A DNA stretch of 64,000 nt from Patiria pectinifera (lineage: Eukaryota > Echinodermata > Asteroidea > Valvatida > Asterinidae). This document shows, piece by piece, positions 34,344 to 48,100 of this stretch. The notes beneath the pieces were generated by a model. The model saw nothing but the letters and a program-made list of their open reading frames with translations, searched no databases and was not told where the DNA came from. How positions within the stretch are numbered: the first letter of the stretch is position 1; each line of letters starts with the position of its first letter. Both the position numbers and the translations under genes were made by a program. The stretch is from NCBI GenBank assembly GCA_029964075.1, contig CM057141.1, positions 12,710,001 to 12,774,000 on the forward strand, read 5' to 3'.

Positions 34344-36148
34344 AACGCTAGAGGCATGTACCTACGTCTGGGGCTCAATCCAAAAGTTTCACGTCTGAAG
34401 CATTGCCGATTTGTCCAGCTTGTTGGCCTTTTCTTCCGCTATATGAAGCTATAGTTTATCAAAATGCATTCACGTTAAGGTACTTTTAGACCGCGACACA
34501 TGAGCCATGTCGGCTGGCGCTGACAGCCCTTATGGGACTTACTGCACAAGCAGAAACTGGGGCATCATGTTCCTACGTCTGAGGCTCACTCCAAAGATTC
34601 AGTCTGAAGCCTTGCCGATTTGCAGCTTGTTGGACTATTCATCCATATGCAAAAAGCTATAGTTCGTCAAATCCGTCTACGTTAAGGTACCTTTAGACCG
34701 CGACACGCGAAACCATATCGGCTTGCGCTGACAGCCCTTGCTATGGGACTTACTGCACAAAAGCGAAACTGGGGGCATTATGTACCTACGTCTGGGGCTC
34801 ACTCAAAAGTTTCAAGTCTGCAGCCTTGCCGATTTGTCAGCTCTTTGGTCTACGCATCCGGTATGCAACAAGCTATGGTTTGTCGAAATCCATCCATGTT
34901 AAGGTACCTTTATGCCGCATTTGACCATGTCCCGGCTGCCGCTGACAGCCCTTGCTATAGGATTCTGCACAAAAACGAAACTGGGGGCATCATGTACTTT
35001 TATCTGGGCTGCTCAAGTTTCAAGTCTGAATCCTTGCCGATTTGTCAGATTGGTGGCTATTCATCCGCTATGCAGCAACCTATAGTTTGTGAAATCCATC
35101 CATGTTAAGGTACCCAGCACAGACCGCGACACATGAGAGCCATGTCGTGGCGCTGACAGCCCTTGCTAGGGGACTTACTGCTGCGGGAGACATCATGTAC
35201 TTGCCTACGTCTGGGGGCTCACTCCAAAAGTTTCAAGTCTGAAGCCTTGCCGATTTGTCAGCTTGTTGGCCTATTCATCTGCCATACAACAGGCTATAGT
35301 TTGTCAAAATCCATCCATGTTAGGTACCTTTAGACCGCGACACATGCGAGGCCATGTCGGCTGGCGCTGACAGCTCCTGCTATGGGACTTACTGCACAAG
35401 AAGCGAAACTGGGGGCATCACGTACTACGTCTGGGCTCACTCCAAAAGTTTCAGGTCTGAACCCTTGCCGATTTGTGGCTTGTTGGCCTATTCATCCGCT
35501 ATGCAACAAGTTATAGTTTGTTGAAATCCATCCATGTTACTTAAGTTACCTTTAGACCGCGACACACATGAGAGCCATGTCGGCTGGCGCTGACAGCCCT
35601 TGCTATGGGACTTACTGCACAAAACGAAACTGGGGCATCATGTTCCTACGTCTGCTCACTCAAAGTTTCAAGTCCTGACCTTGCCGATTTGTCAGCTTGT
35701 TGGACTATTCATCCGCTGTAAAAAGCTATAGTGTGTCAAAATCCATCCACGTTAATGTAGCTTTAGACCGCACGACACCTGAGATTCATGTCGGCTGGCG
35801 CTGACAGCCCTTTTTATGGGACTTACTGCACAAGAAGCAGAACTGGGGGCATCATGTACGTCTGGGGCTTTCAAAAGTTTCAAGTCTGAACCCTTGCCGA
35901 TTTGTAGCTTGTTGGCCTATTCATCAGCTAATCAACAAGCTATAGTTTGTCGAAATCATCATAATAGGTACCTTTAGGCCGCGATACATGAGAGCCATGT
36001 CGGCTGGCGCTGACAGCCTTGCTATGGGACTTACTGCCAGAAGAACGAAAACGGAGGCATCATGTATCCACGTCTGGCGCTCACTCAAAATGTTTCAAGT
36101 CTGAAGCCTTGCCGATTGGTCAGCATTGGCCTATTCATCCGCTGTCCA
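34344..36148 (+). repeat. Indel-rich satellite block 2 (about 8-9 monomers)
   Basis: The array order continues but nearly every monomer has several indels, for example CGAAACGCTAGAGGC at 34343, loss of the CGAAAC region near 35185, and a loss around CATCATAATAGG near 35955. Both edges are sharp against near-perfect consensus. The open frame of about 120 codons at 34743-35108 crosses two damaged monomers and is fortuitous. Confidence 0.85.
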
Positions 36149-39100
36149 ACAAGCTATAGTTTGTCAAAATCCATCCATGTTAAGGTACCTTTAGACCGCG
36201 ACACATGAGAGCCATGTCGGCTGGCGCTGACAGCCCTTGCTATGGGACTTACTGCACAAAAACGAAACTGGGGGCATCATGTACCTACGTCTGGGGCTCA
36301 CTCCAAAGGTTTCAAGTCTGAAGCCTTGCCGATTTGTCAGCTTGTTGGCCTATTCATCCGCTATGCAACAAGCTATAGTTTGTCAAAATCCATCCATGTT
36401 AAGGTACCTTTAGACCGCGACACATGAGAGCCATGTCGGCTGGCGCTGACAGCCCTTGCTATGGGACTTACTGCACAAAAACGAAACTGGGGGCATCATG
36501 TACCTACGTCTGGGGCTCACTCCAAAAGTTTCAAGTCTGAAGCCTTGCCGATTTGTCAGCTTGTTGGCCTATTCATCCGCTATGCAACAAGCTATAGTTT
36601 GTCAAAATCCATCCATGTTAAGGTACCTTTAGACCGCGACACATGAGAGCCATGTCGGCTGGCGCTGACAGCCCTTGCTATGGGACTTACTGCACAAAAA
36701 CGAAACTGGGGGCATCATGTACCTACGTCTGGGGCTCACTCCAAAAGTTTCAAGTCTGAAGCCTTGCCGATTTGTCAGCTTGTTGGCCTATTCATCCGCT
36801 ATGCAACAAGCTATAGTTTGTCAAAATCCATCCATGTTAAGGTACCTTTAGACCGCGACACATGAGAGCCATGTCGGCTGGCGCTGACAGCCCTTGCTAT
36901 GGGACTTACTGCACAAAACGAAACTGGGGGCATCATGTACCTACGTCTGGGGCTCACTCCAAAAGTTTCAAGTCTGAAGCCTTGCCGATTTGTCAGCTTG
37001 TTGGCCTATTCATCCGCTATGCAACAAGCTATAGTTTGTCAAAATCCATCCATGTTAAGGTACCTTTAGACCGCGACACATGAGAGCCATGTCGGCTGGC
37101 GCTGACAGCCCTTGCTATGGGACTTACTGCACAAAAACGAAACTGGGGGCATCATGTACCTACGTCTGGGGCTCACTCCAAAAGTTTCAAGTCTGAAGCC
37201 TTGCCGATTTGTCAGCTTGTTGGCCTATTCATCCGCTATGCAACAAGCTATAGTTTGTCAAAATCCATCCATGTTAAGGTACCTTTAGACCGCGACACAT
37301 GAGAGCCATGTCGGCTGGCGCTGACAGCCCTTGCTATGGGACTTACTGCACAAAAACGAAACTGGGGCATCATGTACCTACGTCTGGGGCTCACTCCAAA
37401 AGTTTCAAGTCTGAAGCCTTGCCGATTTGTCAGCTTGTTGGCCTATTCATCCGCTATGCAACAAGCTATAGTTTGTCAAAATCCATCCATGTTAAGGTAC
37501 CTTTAGACCGCGACACATGAGAGCCATGTCGGCTGGCGCTGACAGCCCTTGCTATGGGACTTACTGCACAAAAACGAAACTGGGGGCATCATGTACCTAC
37601 GTCTGGGGCTCACTCCAAAAGTTTCAAGTCTGAAGCCTTGCCGATTTGTCAGCTTGTTGGCCTATTCATCCGCTATGCAACAAGCTATAGTTTGTCAAAA
37701 TCCATCCATGTTAAGGTACCTTTAGACCGCGACACATGAGAGCCATGTCGGCTGGCGCTGACAGCCCTTGCTATGGGACTTACTGCACAAAAACGAAACT
37801 GGGGGCATCATGTACCTACGTCTGGGGCTCACTCCAAAAGTTTCAAGTCTGAAGCCTTGCCGATTTGTCAGCTTGTTGGCCTATTCATCCGCTATGCAAC
37901 AAGCTATAGTTTGTCAAAATCCATCCATGTTAAGGTACCTTTAGACCGCGACACATGAGAGCCATGTCGGCTGGCGCTGACAGCCCTTGCTATGGGACTT
38001 ACTGCACAAAAACGAAACTGGGGGCATCATGTACCTACGTCTGGGGCTCACTCCAAAAGTTTCAAGTCTGAAGCCTTGCCGATTTGTCAGCTTGTTGGCC
38101 TATTCATCCGCTATGCAACAAGCTATAGTTTGTCAAAATCCATCCATGTTAAGGTACCTTTAGACCGCGACACATGAGAGCCATGTCGGCTGGCGCTGAC
38201 AGCCCTTGCTATGGGACTTACTGCACAAAAACGAAACTGGGGCATCATGTACCTACGTCTGGGGCTCACTCCAAAAGTTTCAAGTCTGAAGCCTTGCCGA
38301 TTTGTCAGCTTGTTGGCCTATTCATCCGCTATGCAACAAGCTATAGTTTGTCAAAATCCATCCATGTTAAGGTACCTTTAGACCGCGACACATGAGAGCC
38401 ATGTCGGCTGGCGCTGACAGCCCTTGCTATGGGACTTACTGCACAAAAACGAAACTGGGGGCATCATGTACCTACGTCTGGGGCTCACTCCAAAGGTTTC
38501 AAGTCTGAAGCCTTGCCGATTTGTCAGCTTGTTGGCCTATTCATCCGCTATGCAACAAGCTATAGTTTGTCAAAATCCATCCATGTTAAGGTACCTTTAG
38601 ACCGCGACACATGAGAGCCATGTCGGCTGGCGCTGACAGCCCTTGCTATGGGACTTACTGCACAAAAACGAAACTGGGGGCATCATGTACCTACGTCTGG
38701 GGCTCACTCCAAAAGTTTCAAGTCTGAAGCCTTGCCGATTTGTCAGCTTGTTGGCCTATTCATCCGCTATGCAACAAGCTATAGTTTGTCAAAATCCATC
38801 CATGTTAAGGTACCTTTAGACCGCGACACATGAGAGCCATGTCGGCTGGCGCTGACAGCCCTTGCTATGGGACTTACTGCACAAAAACGAAACTGGGGGC
38901 ATCATGTACCTACGTCTGGGGCTCACTCCAAAAGTTTCAAGTCTGAAGCCTTGCCGATTTGTCAGCTTGTTGGCCTATTCATCCGCTATGCAACAAGCTA
39001 TAGTTTGTCAAAATCCATCCATGTTAAGGTACCTTTAGACCGCGACACATGAGAGCCATGTCGGCTGGCGCTGACAGCCCTTGCTATGGGACTTACTGCA

Positions 39101-42100
39101 CAAAAACGAAACTGGGGCATCATGTACCTACGTCTGGGGCTCACTCCAAAAGTTTCAAGTCTGAAGCCTTGCCGATTTGTCAGCTTGTTGGCCTATTCAT
39201 CCGCTATGCAACAAGCTATAGTTTGTCAAAATCCATCCATGTTAAGGTACCTTTAGACCGCGACACATGAGAGCCATGTCGGCTGGCGCTGACAGCCCTT
39301 GCTATGGGACTTACTGCACAAAAACGAAACTGGGGGCATCATGTACCTACGTCTGGGGCTCACTCCAAAAGTTTCAAGTCTGAAGCCTTGCCGATTTGTC
39401 AGCTTGTTGGCCTATTCATCCGCTATGCAACAAGCTATAGTTTGTCAAAATCCATCCATGTTAAGGTACCTTTAGACCGCGACACATGAGAGCCATGTCG
39501 GCTGGCGCTGACAGCCCTTGCTATGGGACTTACTGCACAAAAACGAAACTGGGGGCATCATGTACCTACGTCTGGGGCTCACTCCAAAGGTTTCAAGTCT
39601 GAAGCCTTGCCGATTTGTCAGCTTGTTGGCCTATTCATCCGCTATGCAACAAGCTATAGTTTGTCAAAATCCATCCATGTTAAGGTACCTTTAGACCGCG
39701 ACACATGAGAGCCATGTCGGCTGGCGCTGACAGCCCTTGCTATGGGACTTACTGCACAAAAACGAAACTGGGGCATCATGTACCTACGTCTGGGGCTCAC
39801 TCCAAAAGTTTCAAGTCTGAAGCCTTGCCGATTTGTCAGCTTGTTGGCCTATTCATCCGCTATGCAACAAGCTATAGTTTGTCAAAATCCATCCATGTTA
39901 AGGTACCTTTAGACCGCGACACATGAGAGCCATGTCGGCTGGCGCTGACAGCCCTTGCTATGGGACTTACTGCACAAAAACGAAACTGGGGGCATCATGT
40001 ACCTACGTCTGGGGCTCACTCCAAAAGTTTCAAGTCTGAAGCCTTGCCGATTTGTCAGCTTGTTGGCCTATTCATCCGCTATGCAACAAGCTATAGTTTG
40101 TCAAAATCCATCCATGTTAAGGTACCTTTAGACCGCGACACATGAGAGCCATGTCGGCTGGCGCTGACAGCCCTTGCTATGGGACTTACTGCACAAAAAC
40201 GAAACTGGGGCATCATGTACCTACGTCTGGGGCTCACTCCAAAAGTTTCAAGTCTGAAGCCTTGCCGATTTGTCAGCTTGTTGGCCTATTCATCCGCTAT
40301 GCAACAAGCTATAGTTTGTCAAAATCCATCCATGTTAAGGTACCTTTAGACCGCGACACATGAGAGCCATGTCGGCTGGCGCTGACAGCCCTTGCTATGG
40401 GACTTACTGCACAAAAACGAAACTGGGGGCATCATGTACCTACGTCTGGGGCTCACTCCAAAAGTTTCAAGTCTGAAGCCTTGCCGATTTGTCAGCTTGT
40501 TGGCCTATTCATCCGCTATGCAACAAGCTATAGTTTGTCAAAATCCATCCATGTTAAGGTACCTTTAGACCGCGACACATGAGAGCCATGTCGGCTGGCG
40601 CTGACAGCCCTTGCTATGGGACTTACTGCACAAAAACGAAACTGGGGGCATCATGTACCTACGTCTGGGCTCACTCCAAAAGTTTCAAGTCTGAAGCCTT
40701 GCCGATTTGTCAGCTTGTTGGCCTATTCATCCGCTATGCAACAAGCTATAGTTTGTCAAAATCCATCCATGTTAAGGTACCTTTAGACCGCGACACATGA
40801 GAGCCATGTCGGCTGGCGCTGACAGCCCTTGCTATGGGACTTACTGCACAAAAACGAAACTGGGGGCATCATGTACCTACGTCTGGGGCTCACTCCAAAA
40901 GTTTCAAGTCTGAAGCCTTGCCGATTTGTCAGCTTGTTGGCCTATTCATCCGCTATGCAACAAGCTATAGTTTGTCAAAATCCATCCATGTTAAGGTACC
41001 TTTAGACCGCGACACATGAGAGCCATGTCGGCTGGCGCTGACAGCCCTTGCTATGGGACTTACTGCACAAAAACGAAACTGGGGGCATCATGTACCTACG
41101 TCTGGGGCTCACTCCAAAAGTTTCAAGTCTGAAGCCTTGCCGATTTGTCAGCTTGTTGGCCTATTCATCCGCTATGCAACAAGCTATAGTTTGTCAAAAT
41201 CCATCCATGTTAAGGTACCTTTAGACCGCGACACATGAGAGCCATGTCGGCTGGCGCTGACAGCCCTTGCTATAGGACTTACTGCACAAAAATGAAACGG
41301 GGGGCTCACTCCAAAGGTTTCAAGTCTGAAGCCTTGCCGATTTGTCGGCTTGATGGCCTATTCATCCGCTATGCAACAAGCTATAGTTTGTCAAAATCCA
41401 TCCATGTTCAGGTACCTTTAGACCGCGACACATGAGAGCCATGTCGGCTGGCGCTGACAGCCCTTGCTATGGGACTTACTGCACAAAAACGAAACTGGGG
41501 CATCATGTACCTACGTCTGGGGCTCACTCCAAAAGTTTCAAGTCTGAAGCCTTGCCGATTTGTCAGCTTGTTGGCCTATTCATCCGCTATGCAACAAGCT
41601 ATAGTTTGTCAAAATCCATCCATGTTAAGGTACCTTTAGACCGCGACACATGAGAGCCATGTCGGCTGGCGCTGACAGCCCTTGCTATGGGACTTACTGC
41701 ACAAAAACGAAACTGGGGGCATCATGTACCTACGTCTGGGGCTCACTCCAAAAGTTTCAAGTCTGAAGCCTTGCCGATTTGTCAGCTTGTTGGCCTATTC
41801 ATCCGCTATGCAACAAGCTATAGTTTGTCAAAATCCATCCATGTTAAGGTACCTTTAGACCGCGACACATGAGAGCCATGTCGGCTGGCGCTGACAGCCC
41901 TTGCTATGGGACTTACTGCACAAAAACGAAACTGGGGGCATCATGTACCTACGTCTGGGGCTCACTCCAAAAGTTTCAAGTCTGAAGCCTTGCCGATTTG
42001 TCAGCTTGTTGGCCTATTCATCCGCTATGCAACAAGCTATAGTTTGTCAAAATCCATCCATGTTAAGGTACCTTTAGACCGCGACACATGAGAGCCATGT

Positions 42101-45100
42101 CGGCTGGCGCTGACAGCCCTTGCTATGGGACTTACTGCACAAAAACGAAACTGGGGGCATCATGTACCTACGTCTGGGGCTCACTCCAAAAGTTTCAAGT
42201 CTGAAGCCTTGCCGATTTGTCAGCTTGTTGGCCTATTCATCCGCTATGCAACAAGCTATAGTTTGTCAAAATCCATCCATGTTAAGGTACCTTTAGACCG
42301 CGACACATGAGAGCCATGTCGGCTGGCGCTGACAGCCCTTGCTATGGGACTTACTGCACAAAAACGAAACTGGGGGCATCATGTACCTACGTCTGAGGCT
42401 CACTCCAAAGGTTTCAAGTCTGAAGCCTTGCCGATTTGTCAGCTTGTTGGCCTATTCATCCGCTATGCAACAAGCTATAGTTTGTCAAAATCCATCCATG
42501 TTAAGGTACCTTTAGACCGCGACACATGAGAGCCATGTCGGCTGGCGCTGACAGCCCTTGCTATGGGACTTACTGCACAAAAACGAAACTGGGGGCATCA
42601 TGTACCTACGTCTGGGGCTCACTCCAAAAGTTTCAAGTCTGAAGCCTTGCCGATTTGTCAGCTTGTTGGCCTATTCATCCGCTATGCAACAAGCTATAGT
42701 TTGTCAAAATCCATCCATGTTAAGGTACCTTTAGACCGCGACACATGAGAGCCATGTCGGCTGGCGCTGACAGCCCTTGCTATGGGACTTACTGCACAAA
42801 AACGAAACTGGGGGCATCATGTACCTACGTCTGGGGCTCACTCCAAAAGTTTCAAGTCTGAAGCCTTGCCGATTTGTCAGCTTGTTGGCCTATTCATCCG
42901 CTATGCAACAAGCTATAGTTTGTCAAAATCCATCCATGTTAAGGTACCTTTAGACCGCGACACATGAGAGCCATGTCGGCTGGCGCTGACAGCCCTTGCT
43001 ATGGGACTTACTGCACAAAAACGAAACTGGGGGCATCATGTACCTACGTCTGGGGCTCACTCCAAAAGTTTCAAGTCTGAAGCCTTGCCGATTTGTCAGC
43101 TTGTTGGCCTATTCATCCGCTATGCAACAAGCTATAGTTTGTCAAAATCCATCCATGTTAAGGTACCTTTAGACCGCGACACATGAGAGCCATGTCGGCT
43201 GGCGCTGACAGCCCTTGCTATGGGACTTACTGCACAAAAACGAAACTGGGGGCATCATGTACCTACGTCTGGGGCTCACTCCAAAAGTTTCAAGTCTGAA
43301 GCCTTGCCGATTTGTCAGCTTGTTGGCCTATTCATCCGCTATGCAACAAGCTATAGTTTGTCAAAATCCATCCATGTTAAGGTACCTTTAGACCGCGACA
43401 CATGAGAGCCATGTCGGCTGGCGCTGACAGCCCTTGCTATGGGACTTACTGCACAAAAACGAAACTGGGGGCATCATGTACCTACGTCTGGGGCTCACTC
43501 CAAAAGTTTCAAGTCTGAAGCCTTGCCGATTTGTCAGCTTGTTGGCCTATTCATCCGCTATGCAACAAGCTATAGTTTGTCAAAATCCATCCATGTTAAG
43601 GTACCTTTAGACCGCGACACATGAGAGCCATGTCGGCTGGCGCTGACAGCCCTTGCTATGGGACTTACTGCACAAAAACGAAACTGGGGGCATCATGTAC
43701 CTACGTCTGGGGCTCACTCCAAAAGTTTCAAGTCTGAAGCCTTGCCGATTTGTCAGCTTGTTGGCCTATTCATCCGCTATGCAACAAGCTATAGTTTGTC
43801 AAAATCCATCCATGTTAAGGTACCTTTAGACCGCGACACATGAGAGCCATGTCGGCTGGCGCTGACAGCCCTTGCTATGGGACTTACTGCACAAAAACGA
43901 AACTGGGGGCATCATGTACCTACGTCTGGGGCTCACTCCAAAAGTTTCAAGTCTGAAGCCTTGCCGATTTGTCAGCTTGTTGGCCTATTCATCCGCTATG
44001 CAACAAGCTATAGTTTGTCAAAATCCATCCATGTTAAGGTACCTTTAGACCGCGACACATGAGAGCCATGTCGGCTGGCGCTGACAGCCCTTGCTATGGG
44101 ACTTACTGCACAAAAACGAAACTGGGGGCATCATGTACCTACGTCTGAGGCTCACTCCAAAAGTTTCAAGTCTGAAGCCTTGCCGATTTGTCAGCTTGTT
44201 GGCCTATTCATCCGCTATGCAACAAGCTATAGTTTGTCAAAATCCATCCATGTTAAGGTACCTTTAGACCGCGACACATGAGAGCCATGTCGGCTGGCGC
44301 TGACAGCCCTTGCTATGGGACTTACTGCACAAAAACGAAACTGGGGGCATCATGTACCTACGTCTGGGGCTCACTCCAAAAGTTTCAAGTCTGAAGCCTT
44401 GCCGATTTGTCAGCTTGTTGGCCTATTCATCCGCTATGCAACAAGCTATAGTTTGTCAAAATCCATCCATGTTAAGGTACCTTTAGACCGCGACACATGA
44501 GAGCCATGTCGGCTGGCGCTGACAGCCCTTGCTATGGGACTTACTGCACAAAAACGAAACTGGGGGCATCATGTACCTACGTCTGGGGCTCACTCCAAAA
44601 GTTTCAAGTCTGAAGCCTTGCCGATTTGTCAGCTTGTTGGCCTATTCATCCGCTATGCAACAAGCTATAGTTTGTCAAAATCCATCCATGTTAAGGTACC
44701 TTTAGACCGCGACACATGAGAGCCATGTCGGCTGGCGCTGACAGCCCTTGCTATGGGACTTACTGCACAAAAACGAAACTGGGGGCATCATGTACCTACG
44801 TCTGGAGCTCACTCCAAAAGTTTCAAGTCTGAAGCCTTGCCGATTTGTCAGCTTGTTGGCCTATTCATCCGCTATGCAACAAGCTATAGTTTGTCAAAAT
44901 CCATCCATGTTAAGGTACCTTTAGACCGCGACACATGAGAGCCATGTCGGCTGGCGCTGACAGCCCTTGCTATGGGACTTACTGCACAAAAACGAAACTG
45001 GGGCATCATGTACCTACGTCTGGGGCTCACTCCAAAAGTTTCAAGTCTGAAGCCTTGCCGATTTGTCAGCTTGTTGGCCTATTCATCCGCTATGCAACAA

Positions 45101-48100
45101 GCTATAGTTTGTCAAAATCCATCCATGTTAAGGTACCTTTAGACCGCGACACATGAGAGCCATGTCGGCTGGCGCTGACAGCCCTTGCTATGGGACTTAC
45201 TGCACAAAAAAAAACTGGGGGCATCATGTACCTACGTCTGGGGCTCACTCCAAAGGTTTCAAGTCTGAAGCCTTGCCGATTTGTCAGCTTGTTGGCCTAT
45301 TCATCCGCTATGCAACAAGCTATAGTTTGTCAAAATCCATCCATGTTAAGGTACCTTTAGACCGCGACACATGAGAGCCATGTCGGCTGGCGCTGACAGC
45401 CCTTGCTATGGGACTTACTGCACAAAAACGAAACTGGGGGCATCATGTACCTACGTCTGGGGCTCACTCCAAAAGTTTCAAGTCTGAAGCCTTGCCGATT
45501 TGTCAGCTTGTTGGCCTATTCATCCGCTATGCAACAAGCTATAGTTTGTCAAAATCCATCCATGTTAAGGTACCTTTAGACCGCGACACATGAGAGCCAT
45601 GTCGGCTGGCGCTGACAGCCCTTGCTATGGGACTTACTGCACAAAAACGAAACTGGGGGCATCATGTACCTACGTCTGGGCTCACTCCAAAAGTTTCAAG
45701 TCTGAAGCCTTGCCGATTTGTCAGCTTGTTGGCCTATTCATCCGCTATGCAACAAGCTATAGTTTGTCAAAATCCATCCATGTTAAGGTACCTTTAGACC
45801 GCGACACATGAGAGCCATGTCGGCTGGCGCTGACAGCCCTTGCTATGGGACTTACTGCACAAAAACGAAACTGGGGGCATCATGTACCTACGTCTGGGGC
45901 TCACTCCAAAAGTTTCAAGTCTGAAGCCTTGCCGATTTGTCAGCTTGTTGGCCTATTCATCCGCTATGCAACAAGCTATAGTTTGTCAAAATCCATCCAT
46001 GTTAAGGTACCTTTAGACCGCGACACATGAGAGCCATGTCGGCTGGCGCTGACAGCCCTTGCTATGGGACTTACTGCACAAAAACGAAACTGGGGGCATC
46101 ATGTACCTACGTCTGGGGCTCACTCCAAAAGTTTCAAGTCTGAAGCCTTGCCGATTTGTCAGCTTGTTGGCCTATTCATCCGCTATGCAACAAGCTATAG
46201 TTTGTCAAAATCCATCCATGTTAAGGTACCTTTAGACCGCGACACATGAGAGCCATGTCGGCTGGCGCTGACAGCCCTTGCTATGGGACTTACTGCACAA
46301 AAACGAAACTGGGGGCATCATGTACCTACGTCTGGGGCTCACTCCAAAGGTTTCAAGTCTGAAGCCTTGCCGATTTGTCAGCTTGTTGGCCTATTCATCC
46401 GCTATGCAACAAGCTATAGTTTGTCAAAATCCATCCATGTTAAGGTACCTTTAGACCGCGACACATGAGAGCCATGTCGGCTGGCGCTGACAGCCCTTGC
46501 TATGGGACTTACTGCACAAAAACGAAACTGGGGCATCATGTACCTACGTCTGGGGCTCACTCCAAAAGTTTCAAGTCTGAAGCCTTGCCGATTTGTCAGC
46601 TTGTTGGCCTATTCATCCGCTATGCAACAAGCTATAGTTTGTCAAAATCCATCCATGTTAAGGTACCTTTAGACCGCGACACATGAGAGCCATGTCGGCT
46701 GGCGCTGACAGCCCTTGCTATGGGACTTACTGCACAAAAACGAAACTGGGGGCATCATGTACCTACGTCTGGGGCTCACTCCAAAAGTTTCAAGTCTGAA
46801 GCCTTGCCGATTTGTCAGCTTGTTGGCCTATTCATCCGCTATGCAACAAGCTATAGTTTGTCAAAATCCATCCATGTTAAGGTACCTTTAGACCGCGACA
46901 CATGAGAGCCATGTCGGCTGGCGCTGACAGCCCTTGCTATGGGACTTACTGCACAAAAACGAAACTGGGGCATCATGTACCTACGTCTGGGGCTCACTCC
47001 AAAAGTTTCAAGTCTGAAGCCTTGCCGATTTGTCAGCTTGTTGGCCTATTCATCCGCTATGCAACAAGCTATAGTTTGTCAAAATCCATCCATGTTAAGG
47101 TACCTTTAGACCGCGACACATGAGAGCCATGTCGGCTGGCGCTGACAGCCCTTGCTATGGGACTTACTGCACAAAAACGAAACTGGGGGCATCATGTACC
47201 TACGTCTGGGGCTCACTCCAAAAGTTTCAAGTCTGAAGCCTTGCCGATTTGTCAGCTTGTTGGCCTATTCATCCGCTATGCAACAAGCTATAGTTTGTCA
47301 AAATCCATCCATGTTAAGGTACCTTTAGACCGCGACACATGAGAGCCATGTCGGCTGGCGCTGACAGCCCTTGCTATGGGACTTACTGCACAAAAACGAA
47401 ACTGGGGGCATCATGTACCTACGTCTGGGGCTCACTCCAAAAGTTTCAAGTCTGAAGCCTTGCCGATTTGTCAGCTTGTTGGCCTATTCATCCGCTATGC
47501 AACAAGCTATAGTTTGTCAAAATCCATCCATGTTAAGGTACCTTTAGACCGCGACACATGAGAGCCATGTCGGCTGGCGCTGACAGCCCTTGCTATGGGA
47601 CTTACTGCACAAAAACGAAACTGGGGGCATCATGTACCTACGTCTGGGGCTCACTCCAAAAGTTTCAAGTCTGAAGCCTTGCCGATTTGTCAGCTTGTTG
47701 GCCTATTCATCCGCTATGCAACAAGCTATAGTTTGTCAAAATCCATCCATGTTAAGGTACCTTTAGACCGCGACACATGAGAGCCATGTCGGCTGGCGCT
47801 GACAGCCCTTGCTATGGGACTTACTGCACAAAAACGAAACTGGGGGCATCATGTACCTACGTCTGGGGCTCACTCCAAAAGTTTCAAGTCTGAAGCCTTG
47901 CCGATTTGTCAGCTTGTTGGCCTATTCATCCGCTATGCAACAAGCTATAGTTTGTCAAAATCCATCCATGTTAAGGTACCTTTAGACCGCGACACATGAG
48001 AGCCATGTCGGCTGGCGCTGACAGCCCTTGCTATGGGACTTACTGCACAAAAACGAAACTGGGGCATCATGTACCTACGTCTGGGGCTCACTCCAAAAGT

